NCBI GenBank assembly: GCA_905221605.1
Contig: CAJNDS010002114.1
Location: 79,132 to 141,631, forward strand
Direction: 5' to 3'
DNA length: 62,500 nt
Origin: Symbiodinium natans
Lineage: Eukaryota > Sar > Dinophyceae > Suessiales > Symbiodiniaceae
Shown here in pieces: positions 1-9,371 of the stretch. Position 1 is the first letter of the stretch, and the number at the start of each line of letters is the position of its first letter. Under the pieces are notes generated by a model. The model worked only from the letters and a program-made list of their open reading frames with translations, was not told the DNA's origin and did not search any database. The position numbers and the translations under genes were made by a program.

Positions 1-73
1 TTCCTAGGGTTCAGGGTTTAGGGCCTTTGGGTTTCAGGGTTTCGGACTTTTGGGGCGCTTACATAGGGTTTCA

Positions 74-187
74 GGGATGAGCTGTTCCCCCTTCTACTCT
101 TATACTAACAGTCCTTCATAGGCACTTTAATAGGGGGTTACTCTAATCCCTATCAAGGACTGTTCGTATAAGCGGGGAACATCCCAA
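74..187. mobile_element. MITE family M1 copy
   Basis: Inverted-repeat element whose ends read GGGATG..GTTCCCC and GGGGAACATCCC, with an inner inverted pair ACTAACAGTCCTT / AAGGACTGTT. There is no coding capacity. Other copies: 4249, 20988 (partial), 36323, 47944 (partial), 59151. Confidence 0.75.
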
Positions 188-200
188 GCTTAGGGTTCAC

Positions 201-257
201 CTGCTGTCAATGGGCCAGTTGCCTGGAGCAGCCGTGCGATGCGGGCGTGTAGTTCTT
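201..257 (-). CDS. Exon D of unknown minus-strand gene
   Basis: Reads ELHARIARLLQATGPLTA between a TTTTTAG acceptor and a GCAG|GTGAAC donor. It starts with two bases of a split codon, which fits the one base left by the exon at 327-376. Downstream (lower coordinates) is only an M1 element, so the gene either ends or continues off the left edge. Function not recognised. Confidence 0.5.
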
Positions 258-326
258 CTAAAAACCCTAAACCCTAAACCCTAAACCCTAAACCCTAAAC
301 CCTAAACCCTAAACCCTATCATGGTC

Positions 327-376
327 TCGTCCGGGTCAGGATTCTGGCATACTCCTTACAGCCTGGGGCCCCGAAT
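327..376 (-). CDS. Exon C of unknown minus-strand gene
   Basis: Reads FGAPGCKEYARILTRT after a TTTCAG acceptor. The best donor is a GA site (ACGA|GACC), which gives the phase needed by exon D. The two-base junction with exon B restores an Arg codon. Function not recognised. Confidence 0.45.
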
Positions 377-450
377 CTGAAACCCAAACCCTGAACCCAC
401 CCCAAACTCTAATCCTAAACCCTAAACCCTAAACCCTAAACCCTAAACCC

Positions 451-563
451 CTAGGCTGCCCAGTAACCAGGGCTTAAAAAGGGTGCCCTTTTTTGCTTAA
501 AGGGGTTTAGAAGGGAACCTAAACCCCCCAAAAAGGGAATAAGGGTACTACTGGGCATCCTAG
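451..563. mobile_element. MITE family M6 copy
   Basis: Starts CTAGGCTGCCCAGTAACC and ends ACTACTGGGCATCCTAG, with an inner palindrome around GGGTGCCCTTTTTT. A near-identical intact copy is at 24868-24984; an interrupted copy is at 28127-28377. Confidence 0.7.
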
Positions 564-697
564 ACCCCGAAACCCGACCCCCGACTATTGCCTAGGCAAG
601 CGAAACAGATCTGGGCTTTGGGGTTCGGGCTTTGGGTGTAGTGTAGGGTGTCGACCCTAAACCCTAAACCCTAAACCCCAGAAGCAGTGAAACTCGC

Positions 698-775
698 CGT
701 GTGGAGTGGCTGGTCGGCCGATCTGCGGGGTCGATCAGCAGATCGAGCATTTCACCACACGGGCCCTTAAGGAAG
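698..775 (-). CDS. Exon B of unknown minus-strand gene
   Basis: Follows a CCCTCAG acceptor; begins FLKGPCGEMLDLLIDPADRP and continues TSHST to an ACG|GCGAG donor (GC type). The leading base completes a Ser codon with exon A and the last two bases complete an Arg codon with exon C. The shorter open frames on the plus strand here do not chain to neighbours. Function not recognised. Confidence 0.5.
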
Positions 776-935
776 CTGAGGGCAACATGCGGGAACTAGG
801 GTTCATTCGGACATTCTTAGGGCGCAGACCAACGATGGTTCCCCAGAAACATGGTGCACTACACTTGGCTCTACTCCATTCAAGGTAACAAGCAGCACTT
901 TTCCCGATGCGGCGCCCCCCCCCCCCCATTAAGTC

Positions 936-1043
936 CTGAAGCTCTTCAAATGCCAGGTCCCAGCCCACCACTTCTGGGCGAAACTTGCGAGCACGTTTTG
1001 CAACTCGGCTTTGAGATGTCGGGAGCTCATCTTGAAGGTGACA
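936..1043 (-). CDS. Exon A of unknown minus-strand gene
   Basis: Follows a TCAACAG acceptor; contains VTFKMSSRHLKAELQNVLAS and ASFAQKWWAGTWHLKSF, ending AG before a GA donor (AG|GACTT). It is the most 5' exon I can find for this gene; the next island upstream belongs to the ankyrin locus. A run of C next to it (917-927) may be error-prone in assembly. Confidence 0.5.
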
Positions 1044-1931
1044 CTGTTGACACACCCATAGGAGGATGAGCTGTGCTACCGGCACAGACCAACAAGAGCC
1101 CCACAGTAGCACATTAGGGTGGGGAAACGTACCAAAACCCAGAAGGCATGCAACCTCAACACGAGATTGGATCTACACGGTTTTTGCCCGAGGGCTCATA
1201 TCGTGCACCCGGGCCTCGACCAACAAACGCCTGACCTGAACATGGCCCTCTCCAGATGCTCCTATCAGAGCTTTCATGTCGGTGTTCTTGGCAAAGTCGA
1301 TGACAGCCCCGGCTCTCAGCAACAAGCGCAGGACATCGGCGTGGCCTCTTCGGGATGCCAGCATCAGAGCCGTGTCGCCGTTGATGTTGGCCAGGTCGAT
1401 GCGAGCACCTTCCTCAAGCAACAGACTCACGACCTCAGCATGGCCCTTTGCAGATGCTGCCCATGAGAGCTGTGGTGCCGTTGATGTTGGCCAAGTCGAT
1501 GCGAGCATGGGCCACGAGCAACAAACGCACGACCTCAACGTGGCCCTCTTGACATGCATCCATCAAAGGAGTCCACCCTTCCTTGTCGCCCAAGTCGATG
1601 TAAGCACCCGCCTCAAGCAACAAACGCACGACCCCAGCGCGGCCCTCTCCAGATGCCGCGATCAGAGCTGTGGTGCCCTTCGATGTTGGCAAAGTCGATG
1701 AGAGCACCGGCATCAAGCAACAAACACACGACCTCACTGTGGCCACGGTACGATGCCATCAGCAGGGCTGTGGAACCGACGTCGTCAGCCAGTTCAATGT
1801 GTGCACCGGCCTCAGGCAACAACCGCACGACCTCAATGTGCCCCGTCTCTGATGCCGCCGTCAGCGCTGTGCGACCGGGCCTGTTGGCCAAATCTATGCC
1901 GGCACCGGCCTCGAGCAACAAACCTACGACC

Positions 1932-1997
1932 CTAAAGCCCCCTACCCTAAACCCTAAACCCTAAACCCTAAACCCTAAACCCAGAAAGCCCTGAGAC
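1932..1997 (-). repeat. Telomere-like array inside an ankyrin unit, possible short intron
   Basis: The array separates STALMAASGDG from VVGLLLEAG, two halves of one ankyrin unit. A TG|GTCTCAG donor and CTTTAG|GG acceptor would join the halves in frame, with about two residues more than a normal unit. It may therefore be a 66-bp intron or a plain insertion. Confidence 0.5.
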
Positions 1998-2099
1998 CAG
2001 GATCTGCATTGTCCATCTCCAGATGCCGCCATCAGAGCTGTGCTGCCCTTGGTCGTTTGCCACGTCCGGGTCGGTGGGATGCTGCAGCATAGACTGAAC

Positions 2100-2286
2100 C
2101 TGGGGGGACTCCCCAGAACCCAAAAAAATCCCTGAACCCTAAACCCTAAACCCTAAACCCTAAACCCTAAACCCTAAACCCTAAACCCTAAACCCTAAAC
2201 CAAACAACAAACCCAAATCCTGAATGTGGAACGTCTTCCCGTAGGTTAGAACTGACGATAATCTGCAGTTTTTTGGAGCTCCCGAC
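2100..2286 (-). other. Intron of ankyrin locus filled by a CCCTAAA array
   Basis: The donor is GCTGAG|GTCGGG at 2287/2286 and the acceptor CCCCCCAG|GTTCAG at 2100/2099, phase 0. Removing it joins GSVAE to VQSMLQHP, matching the conserved linker between ubiquitin-like and ankyrin parts. About 70 bp of it (2130-2203) is CCCTAAA array. Confidence 0.7.
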
Positions 2287-2894
2287 CTCAGCCACAGAGC
2301 CTGTTGATGCAGCGGACAGCAGCTTCTCTGTTTCTGGGGCCATGCAGTACGAAAGCAGAACGAGCTCCAGCTTCATAGGGAAGTCTATCTTGGTATCATC
2401 ATCCAAAATCTGACTTCGAGAAGCAGTCTTTGCCGGAAGCGGGGTGGCATGCCATGCAGCTGATGCAAGTGCCGCTTCAATCCCCTCACGTCACCCAGAT
2501 CCAAATTCTCCTGCAGCGGCACTGTCGACTCTTTCCCAGAGAGCAGCCTTACAGAAAGCATCGTGCTGTATCGAAAAGCAAACCGTCGGACGCGCCTGGC
2601 TCATGGAAATCTGACCAGCCACGATGCTGCGCTTGCTGCTTAAGGCTTCTAGGGTTAAAGGCCTGTAGGGAGTGGTGCGGTGGCTCTCCCGCAGGCTCAA
2701 AACTGTTGTCCCTAACCCCAAACCCTCTGCATATATCTCAGGGCTTTTCGAGGCCCTTAAGCCCTGAACCCAAAGCCCAACTCGGAACGCCCGGCAGGAT
2801 GCACCCTAACCCCTAAAACGTCCCCAAACACTCCCTAAACCCTACACCCGAAACCCTAAACCCTAGCCCTAAACCCTAAAGCACGGATGGGGAC

Positions 2895-2965
2895 CCCGAC
2901 AGGATGACGAGCTGCGACTTCTCCAGGAAGTCGCTGTCGCCATGCATGTACTGCCTCGTTTGGGT
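2895..2965 (-). CDS. Exon of unknown minus-strand gene
   Basis: The island between two array blocks reads QYMHGDSDFLEKSQLVILSG on the minus strand, with an AG before GCAGTAC and a GG|GTCC donor. A copy of its 5' edge (TACTGCCTCGTTTGGGT on the plus strand) recurs at 3172-3189 inside the neighbouring repeats. Function not recognised. Confidence 0.4.
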
Positions 2966-3065
2966 TTAGGGTTTAGGGATTAGGGATTAGGGATTAGGGA
3001 TTAGGGTTGAGGGTTGAGGGTTGAGGGCTTAGGGTTTAGGGTTGATTTAGGGTTGAGGGTTGAGG

Positions 3066-3480
3066 GTTTAGGGTTAGGGCTTTAAAACGGGTGCCCTTTT
3101 TGGTTTAAAGGGGGGGGGGGGGTGGTTATAAGGGAACCTAAACCCTCAAAAAAGGGAATAAGAGCCAACTCTGTACTGCCTCGTTTGGGTTTTACACCCC
3201 TAGAGGTTTAGGGGCTTAGGGGTTTCGGGTTTTAGGGTTTAGGCGTTTAGAGGTTGAGAGTTTAGGGTTTAGGCGCTTAGAGTGGAGGGATATATTCGTG
3301 AACTGCCTCGGGGAAGCGAGTTTAGGGGTTTAGGGTTTAGGGGTTTAGGGGTTTAGGGGTTTAGGGGTTTAGGGGTTTAGGGGTTTAGGGGTTTAGGGGT
3401 TTAGGGCTTTAGGGCTTTAGGGGTTTAGGGGTTTGGGGTTTAGGGGTTTAGGCTGGTTGCCAGTTTGCTTATTCGGTTAA
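3066..3480. repeat. M6 remnant and TTTAGGGG 8-mer array
   Basis: A piece of an M6 element (3066-3170, with a poly-G run) is followed by G-strand repeats in which an 8-mer TTTAGGGG dominates (3309-3440). I see no gene here. Confidence 0.7.
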
Positions 3481-3512
3481 AATCAGTGATGGAACTCTAC
3501 ACCGAGGACGGA

Positions 3513-3561
3513 CAGGGCACCACTTTGGATCCTAGCGAAGGCCGACCTTGCAATCCCAAGC
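3513..3561 (+). CDS. Exon, unknown plus-strand gene
   Basis: A TTAAAATCAG acceptor precedes MELYTEDGQGTTLDPSE and a GAAG|GCC donor (GC type). The ELYTEDGQGT string resembles the C-terminal loop of acetylglutamate-kinase-like enzymes (LELFT..GxGT), but one exon is too little to claim the family. Confidence 0.4.
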
Positions 3562-4049
3562 ACCCTAAACCCTAAACCCTAAACCCTAAACCCTAAACCC
3601 TAAGTACAGGGGGTCACTACCCCGATGAGGCCAGGGAGGGCCGGGTAGGGCTTCTTGTTTAATGGTGTTTAGACTACCTGCGAGATAGAGGTTGTTTGGG
3701 TGCTTTGTGGTTTAGGGTCTAGGATTTAGGGGCTTAGGTGTTTAGTATTTAGGGGTTTTCGGTGCTTAAGGTTCAGGGTTAAGGACTTAGGGGTTTAGGA
3801 TTGAGGGGTTTAGGTGTTTGATCCGGGTTTAGGACAGATCTAGGGGCTTCCATGCCCGAATTCGGGTTTTAGGGCGAGGGTTTTCGGGCTTCATAAACGG
3901 TACCTAAGGTTCGCGCATTCGCATTTACAAAAGCCTTTGAGGGCAGAAAGGGCCGTTGTCAGAGGTGCATGCCCCAAAATTCCCCTCCCCTGTGGAGTTT
4001 GGGGTTTAGGGTTGAGGGTTTTTTGTTTAGGGTTGAGGGCTTAGGGTGA

Positions 4050-4130
4050 CCTGAAGAGAGGCCCTGACTGGTACGAGGTCACGATGTTCCATATGATCAC
4101 CAGACCTGAAGCTGCGAGGGCTGCATGCTT
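4050..4130 (+). CDS. Exon, unknown plus-strand gene
   Basis: Reads KRGPDWYEVTMFHMITRPEA, ending AR before a GC donor (GAGG|GCTGC). It is bounded on both sides by telomere-like DNA. The acceptor is uncertain (several AG within 10 bases). Confidence 0.4.
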
Positions 4131-4248
4131 GGGGCTTCGATTTCCCTAAACCCTAAACCTTAAACCCTAAACCCTAAACCCTAAACCCTAAACGGGTGGT
4201 TGCGTCTGGGCTTCGAGTTATGGCAGCTGCAATCCTAGACCCTAAGCC

Positions 4249-4422
4249 TTGGGATGTTCCCCCTGCTACTGACAGTCCCTAATAGGGATCATAATGAGGG
4301 GTAGTTTAGGGTTTAGGGTTTAGGGTCTAAGGTTTAGGGTTTAGGGTATAGGGTTTAGGATTTAGGGTTTAGGGTACTAGAATCCCTATTAAGGACTGCT
4401 AGTATAAGGGGGAACAGCCCAA
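4249..4422. mobile_element. M1 MITE interrupted by a TTTAGGG array
   Basis: Both M1 ends are present (TTGGGATGTTCCCCC and GGGGGAACAGCCCAA). The centre holds about 70 bp of TTTAGGG and variants (4304-4376) flanked on both sides by TA. The uninterrupted copies at 59151 and 20988 read straight through GTACTAGAATCCC or GTACTATAATCCC at this point. Confidence 0.8.
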
Positions 4423-4429
4423 CCCTAAG

Positions 4430-4484
4430 CCCTATGAACCCTTCACCTACTCACAACCTTATGAAGGTCTGAGGAACTTGTGCA
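4430..4484 (+). CDS. Exon candidate, plus strand
   Basis: After CCCTAAG the frame PYEPFTYSQPYEGLRNLC runs to an AG|GCTAGG donor. It lies directly after an M1 element. Function not recognised. Confidence 0.3.
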
Positions 4485-4633
4485 GGCTAGGATTTTGGGG
4501 GAGGTGGGCGGGGGGGAAGTCGGGAGGCAGGGAGCCAGAATGTTTAGGGTTGAGGGTCTAGGGTAACCCTAAACCCTAAACCCTAAACCCTAAACCCTGG
4601 TTTGGGGTCAAGGGTTTAGGGTTTAGGGCAGGA

Positions 4634-4722
4634 AGACCTGACCCGCGAGTTGCGGGAAAGTGAGGTTAAGCGTCACCTAAAGGTTCCGGGACACATACCC
4701 GGGGCTCTGTGGGGCTTTCAGT
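4634..4722 (+). CDS. Exon, unknown plus-strand gene
   Basis: Follows a GGGCAG acceptor and reads EDLTRELRESEVKRHLKVPG then HIPGALWGFQ, a charged helical stretch. The donor is probably TGGG|GCTTTC. It is flanked by telomere-like DNA on both sides. Confidence 0.45.
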
Positions 4723-4729
4723 TCAGGGG

Positions 4730-5780
4730 TTTAGGGTTTAGGGTTCAGGGTTCAGGGTTTAGGGTTTAGGGTTTAGGGTTTAGGGTTTAGGGTTTAGGGC
4801 TTAGGGCTTCGGGCTTTGGGCTTAGGGTCTAGCGTAGGGATAAACCCTCCTCAGAACGACTCGTGAACCCCACGTTTTTGGCTTCTGGCCTTTTGAGGCT
4901 TTGTTGCTTCAGGGTTTTAAGGGGTTCGGGGGCAACCCTGATCCCCTGAACCCCCCAAGCCGCTAGGCCCCTATAAACGCAAAACTCTAAACCCCTAAAC
5001 CCCTACAAAGACTCCAAAACCCCCTAAATGAGCCAGCATAGCCGCACCCCCCCCCCTCCCCCTCCCCGCCCCCATGCTATCCCCCCCCCCCCCCCCCCCC
5101 CCCCCGCGCGGTTCATGGTGGGTTTTGGGTTAAGGGGTCTATATGACGATAGGGGGGTCAGGGTTTTAGGGGCGACCGCGTTCCGCGTAATCGACCCCCC
5201 CCCCCCCTTTCAATGGTATCCCCCGCCCATGGTATCCCCCCCAAACCCTGCCCGTTAACCCTAAAAACGCCACGGACCACAGCGGGGGAGAGAGAAACCC
5301 TCAACCAAAACCCCAAACCCTGAACCCTAAGCCCGAAAACCAAAACCCACCAATGAACCACATGGGGCGAAGGGTAAACCCGAAACCTTAACCGCTTAAC
5401 CCTGAACCGTAAACCCGGCCCAGCACGAACCACGGGGGGGGGGGAGAGGAGAAACCGAAAACCCTCCATTACCCCAAGCCTTGAACCCTAAACTCTAAGC
5501 CCAGCGCAAACCAATGGGTCCGAGTTACTCCCTAAACCCACGAACCACAGACCATGAACCACGGGGGGGGGGGGGGGGGGACACCCTAAAACCCTGCACC
5601 CCTAAACCTGTTAAGCCTGAAGCCCTAAACCCCGAAAACCCCCCTACACCCCTGAACCCTAAACTCCCTAAACCCCTAAACCCCTGAACCCCTAAACCCC
5701 TAAACTCCCTAAACTCCCCAAACCCCCCAAAACTCCCTAAACCCCCCTGAACCCCTAAACTCCTAAACCCCCAAACTGCC
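4730..5780. repeat. Degenerate telomere-like DNA with poly-C tracts
   Basis: Mostly CCCTAAA-like and TTTAGGG-like sequence, broken by poly-C or poly-G runs of 9-25 bases near 5045, 5080-5105, 5195, 5435 and 5563. The proline- or glycine-rich open frames are products of these runs, not genes. Confidence 0.7.
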
Positions 5781-5787
5781 CCAAACT

Positions 5788-5872
5788 TTGTCTGGGTGTC
5801 AAGCCCACTGTGCCCTGGAACCAGTCGGTTTCCACAAACTTGAGTGGGCCAACCTCGCATCAAGCCCAGGGG
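5788..5872 (+). CDS. Exon candidate, plus strand
   Basis: After a GTCAAG acceptor the frame TVPWNQSVSTNLSGPTSHQA runs to a GG|GTTCC donor. There is telomere-like DNA on both sides. Function not recognised. Confidence 0.35.
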
Positions 5873-6187
5873 TTCCGAGAAACGGCTGTTTAGGGTTTAG
5901 GGTTTAGGGTTTAGGGTTTAGGGTTTGAGGTTTGGGGTTTAGGGTTCAGGGTTTAGGGTTTAGGGCTTTGGGGTTTAGGCTTTGGGGTTTGGGGCTTGAG
6001 GTTTGGGATTTGGACGTGTGGGCTTCGCGCGCTTGAGTGTGTTCAAGATTGCTCTAGGGTTTGGGGCTCTTGCGGTCGAGCTGCTGCTGTGGTTTGGGTT
6101 GGGTTCTAAAGCCCGCAACCCTCAACCCTCAACCTAGCCCGAAGCTTGAGGGTCTTTAGGGCTATGGCTCGGTGGGGCCTTTTGCAG

Positions 6188-6229
6188 CTGGGCGGTTTAC
6201 TGGCTCCCGAAGCATGGGGCTGCAGAACG
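6188..6229 (+). CDS. Exon candidate, plus strand
   Basis: A good acceptor (GGCCTTTTGCAG) is followed by LGGLLAPEAWGCR and a GC donor (AC|GCATGCC). Function not recognised. Confidence 0.35.
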
Positions 6230-6431
6230 CATGCCTTTTTCCCCTATTTCAGGGTTTATGGTTTATCCGGGTTTCGGCTTTTGGAAGGTTTTGGGGTTTA
6301 GGGCTACCCCGCTCCCTAATATTGCATATTTCAGGGTTTGGGGATCACAGGGTGTACAGGGTGTATAGGGTTTTCAATGTTTATAGGGCTTTGTTGGGTT
6401 TATGATTCCCCTGGCACTTTTAAGCTTGTAG

Positions 6432-6536
6432 GAATACTTCACAACAGCCTTCCTCAGGTGGATAAGGCAAAATGCATCCCTGATCCACTTCTGCTCCCAA
6501 CCTTCGCCCCTGCCTCGCGTGAACTTCAAGCGGGTT
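6432..6536 (+). CDS. Coding island, strand uncertain
   Basis: On the plus strand EYFTTAFLRWIRQNASLIHF follows an AG acceptor (TTGTAG) and stays open to a CGG|GTTTAG donor. The minus strand is also open with GEGWEQKWIRDAFCLIHLRK. Composition says coding; the strand cannot be decided here. Confidence 0.3.
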
Positions 6537-6584
6537 TAGGGTTTAGGATTTAGGGTTTAGGGTTTAGGGTTTAGGGTTTAGGCA

Positions 6585-6812
6585 TCGAAAAGGAAATTTC
6601 CGTGGGACGATTCACAGAGGCCGGAGTGAGGGAGGAGCTCGACGTAGCCGACGGCCTGCTTGGAGACCGGAGGTGTTTTGTCATTGGAGACAAGAGCTTC
6701 TGCAGCTTGCTTTCATGCCACCTGCGCTGTGCAGACTTCGGCAGCTGCCTGGTCCAAAACCTGCAAGAGCGCGGGAACGTGTCTCCGGAACCGCTGCCAA
6801 AGAGTTTTCTTC
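6585..6812 (-). pseudogene. Coding fragment with one in-frame stop, minus strand
   Basis: The minus frame reads TLWQRFRRHVPALLQVLDQA, AAEVCTAQVA, a TGA, then KQAAEALVSNDKTPPVSKQA and GYVELLPHSGLCESSHGNFL before a stop formed by the adjacent array. The amphipathic helical character continues through the stop, so this is a disrupted exon or a gene with a missed intron. An M2 MITE starts 16 bp away. Confidence 0.35.
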
Positions 6813-6827
6813 TGGGTTTATTGGACA

Positions 6828-6936
6828 CCCAGAGACTCCAAAACCCCTGAATTAAGGAATATACCTTAAATCATATTAGGGTTCCTACTATAATTTTCGG
6901 TATATTGCTTAATTGAGGGGTTTTGGAGTCTCTGGG
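6828..6936. mobile_element. MITE family M2 copy
   Basis: Terminal inverted repeats CCCAGAGACTCCAAAACCCC / GGGGTTTTGGAGTCTCTGGG with an inner pair AAGGAATATACCTTAA / GGTATATTGCTTAATT. It is flanked by CA on both sides (6826-6827 and 6937-6938). Confidence 0.85.
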
Positions 6937-7109
6937 CAGCCCTTCAAAGCCATGTTGCGGGGCTCCGGAAAGGAACCCAATTCTGAAAAGGTACTTGTCC
7001 CATGAGGCCCTAAACCCGAACCCGCACCAGAAAACACAATTTCAGAACAGCTTGATATAGGGGCCTTAAGAAAGGGCCCGTAAGGGAATACTATTCGCAA
7101 CTTTTGCGA

Positions 7110-7225
7110 CCCTTATATTGAGCAGGATCAGGCCGCCCAAGGGCAAGGTCAAAAAGCGCGAGTCGCTTTAGCCCAGGGCTCCTCGATGCTGAGTCATCTG
7201 GAACTGAGAGCGATGCTTTAGACCC
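7110..7225 (-). CDS. Coding island, strand uncertain
   Basis: Minus: SKASLSVPDDSASRSPGLKR then LALFDLALGRPD. Plus: AAQGQGQKARVALAQGSSML then SHLELRAML ending at a stop. Both are open and lack telomere-like bias. I list the minus strand because its frame is longer. Confidence 0.25.
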
Positions 7226-7329
7226 TCCTAAACCAAAAGACCAAACCACCCTAAACCCTAAACCTTGAACCCTAAACCCTAAACACTACGTCCTAAACCC
7301 TAAACCCTAAACTCTGAACCAAGCCCTGC

Positions 7330-7384
7330 TGGGCGCCCCAGCACGCTGTCCGGCTACTTGGTACGCCAGTGACCGAACCTCATC
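7330..7384 (-). CDS. Exon, unknown minus-strand gene
   Basis: After CCGATGAG the frame VRSLAYQVAGQRAGAPSR lies between a CCCTAAA block and a TTTAGGG block. Function not recognised. Confidence 0.35.
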
Positions 7385-7523
7385 GGTTTGGGGTTAGGGT
7401 TTAGGGGTTTAGGGGTTTAGGGGTTTAGGGGTTTAGGGGTTTAGGGGTTTAGGGGTTTAGGGGTTCAGGGTTCAGGGTTTAGGGTTCAGGGTTTAGGGTT
7501 TAGGGGGTTTAGGGTTCAGGGTG

Positions 7524-7639
7524 CTACTTGGAGGTTCATGGGTACTTAGAAGTAGGGTTATAAGTAGGGGAACTATGGTTCTAAACTTATTTAGGGTACT
7601 TATAACCCTACTTATAAGTGCCCATGAACCTAGAAGTAG
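7524..7639. mobile_element. MITE family M5 copy
   Basis: The ends CTACTTGGAGGTTCATGGG and CCCATGAACCTAGAAGTAG form imperfect inverted repeats around an internal palindrome of ATAAGTA motifs. Related copies are at 48746-48969 and 55410-55550; fragments are near 30750, 34700, 35740 and 42460. Confidence 0.65.
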
Positions 7640-8160
7640 GGATTCTAGGGGAAAAAGGAGGTTAGGCTGAGGGTTTAAGGTCTACTGCCTAGGGCCGTAG
7701 GGTCATGAATTCAGATTAAGGGGCAATTGTGGTTTTAAATTTTAGGTTCTTCGGATGTTGCCGTTTCGGCATTTAAGGCTGTAGACCCCTAAACATCCCA
7801 AAGCCCCTAAAACCCTTCAACCCTCAGAGGCAATTTACCTCAAGCCGAAGGAAACCCTACATGATGAGTATGAAGCCTGAACCGTTAGGGTTTAGCAGTT
7901 TAGGGGCTTGCAGGGTCTACATATACCGTTATTTCGGCTTTTCATGCCACCGACTTTCCGGGGTATACTGTTATATGGCTTGGAGGGCCTGTAGCCAATG
8001 AGACTTCAGAGAGGGACGGGTTCAAGGCTCCCCTAAACCACGAACCCACGCGGTTTATGAGTCCAAGTGGTCCTACCCTAAACCCTAAACCCTAAACCCT
8101 AAACCCTAACCCTAATCCCTAAACCCTAAACCCCAAACCCTAAACCCTAAAGGCTTCAGG

Positions 8161-8237
8161 GCTGTCTGGCCGAGTGGCGTCTACCGCCGCGCGCGGTATT
8201 TGCGGACCATCCCGGTCTGTATCCACCTTCAGCTTAG
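8161..8237 (+). CDS. Coding island, strand uncertain
   Basis: Plus: GCLAEWRLPPRAVFADHPGL then YPPSA to a stop, after a GGCTTCAG acceptor. Minus: KVDTDRDGPQIPRAAVDATR is equally protein-like. It lies between an array and an M2 element. Confidence 0.3.
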
Positions 8238-8252
8238 TGGCTGAGTACCCTA

Positions 8253-8366
8253 CCCAGAGACTCCAAAACTCCTTATTTAAGGAATATACCCTTAAATTGT
8301 AGTAGGAACCCTAATATGATTTAAGGTATATTCTCTAATTAAGGGGCTTTCTTTGGAGTCTCTGGG
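8253..8366. mobile_element. MITE family M2 copy
   Basis: Same terminal inverted repeats as 6828-6936, flanked by TA on both sides (8251-8252 and 8367-8368). Confidence 0.85.
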
Positions 8367-8660
8367 TAGCCCCCAAAAAGGCTAACCTTTTGTGTATAGT
8401 TGGCGTCAGAGTTTAGGGTTTAGGGTTTGGGGTTTGGGGTTTAGCGGCATGCTATATAACCAAAAAGCTTTAAAGGTTACCTACGCAGCCCCTGAGTCAG
8501 AGTTTAGGGGTTTCCCAAGTAACCTGGGAAAACGAAAGGTTTATCCTTGCCTTTTGGCTAGGTTCGATAAGGAAGATCCCAAAGCGGAAGCAAGGCTACT
8601 ACGGCGTCCTACATGAAAACCCAACTGGGGTTTAGGGTTTAGGGTTTAGGGTCATGCTCT

Positions 8661-8750
8661 CTGCAGGCAAGGGGCGTGCTCGTACTCGCCGCCCACAATG
8701 AATTCGGGGAGGACCTCATGGCGAACAGCTTGGGTCTCTAGTTTGAAGTC
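8661..8750 (-). CDS. Exon, unknown minus-strand gene
   Basis: The minus frame DFKLETQAVRHEVLPEFIVG continues GEYEHAPCLQR to an AGA|GCATG donor (GC type), after a CCCCCTAG acceptor. It is bounded by a CCCTAAA array and a TTTAGGG tract. Confidence 0.45.
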
Positions 8751-8851
8751 TAGGGGGCCGTTACCTAACCCTAAACCCTAAACCCTAAACCCTAAACCCT
8801 AAACCCTAAACCCTAAACCCTAAATCGAGCTACAGCACTCGGACTCTTCAG

Positions 8852-8904
8852 TGCCCTGGCGGCGAAACATCTCCTCTGTTTAGATGCAAGTCGGGCTTCC
8901 ATCG
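8852..8904 (+). CDS. Plus gene 8.8-10.1 kb, exon 1
   Basis: A GGACTCTTCAG acceptor is followed by ALAAKHLLCLDASRASI and an ATCG|GTTTGG donor. It leaves one base, which fits the next exon. First exon found of a gene whose function I do not recognise. Confidence 0.5.
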
Positions 8905-9212
8905 GTTTGGGGTTTAGGGTTTAGGGTTTAGGGTTTAGGGTTTAGGGTTTAGGGTTTAGGGCTTAGGCAGTTTCCTTCAGTTGGAAAACCCGAAGCCCAC
9001 ATGCCGAAAACCTACATCCTAAGCACCTCATCTACACTCTCATTTTTATTTAAATGGGTTAAACGGGTTTCGGGGTAAGGGCTTAGGTTTAGGGTCTGGG
9101 TTCTTGGGTCCTAGGGGTTTTTGGGGTTGGGGGCACGGCTTTATGGCTTGTGGGCTTTGGGCGGTTTGGAGTTTGGGCTTTAGGGTTTCGGGTTTGAAGG
9201 TTTCGAGACCAG

Positions 9213-9251
9213 GGTCGATTGAGGAACTGAAGGGCCACAGTGGGCTCAGAG
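9213..9251 (+). CDS. Plus gene 8.8-10.1 kb, exon 2
   Basis: Reads SIEELKGHSGLR between GAGACCAG and AGAG|GTTTAC. Phase agrees with the exon before (1+2 bases) and with the exon after (1+2 bases). Confidence 0.5.
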
Positions 9252-9371
9252 GTTTACAGGGCTAAGACCCCTGCGCAACTGGTACGATTAAACCCTAAAC
9301 CCTGAACCCTAAACCCTAAACCCGAAACCCTTATAAACCCTGAGCTCTAAACGAATCAAATCCTCAAAAAG

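Larger units (their letters stand above)
1173..2561 (-). pseudogene. Ubiquitin-like/ankyrin-repeat gene, broken by frameshifts
   Basis: On the minus strand a Met at 2559-2561 opens MLSVRLLSGKE, then a ubiquitin-like segment with LKRHLHQLHGMPPRFRQRLL and KLELVLLSYC, the usual N-terminus of Symbiodinium ankyrin proteins. A GT-AG intron (2100-2286) follows GSVAE, and the next exon resumes VQSMLQHPTDPDVAND. About seven ankyrin units follow (for example GHIEVVRLL, EVVRLLLEAGAYIDLGD), down to a stop at 1173. The frame is broken near 2411-2417 (one base missing) and by single extra bases near 2044-2051, 1674-1681 and 1459-1463, and a second array (1932-1997) splits the first ankyrin unit. Three of the four lesions lie in GGG runs, so sequencing error is possible, but four in one gene favours decay. 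The intact paralogue is at 49290-50855. Confidence 0.75.
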
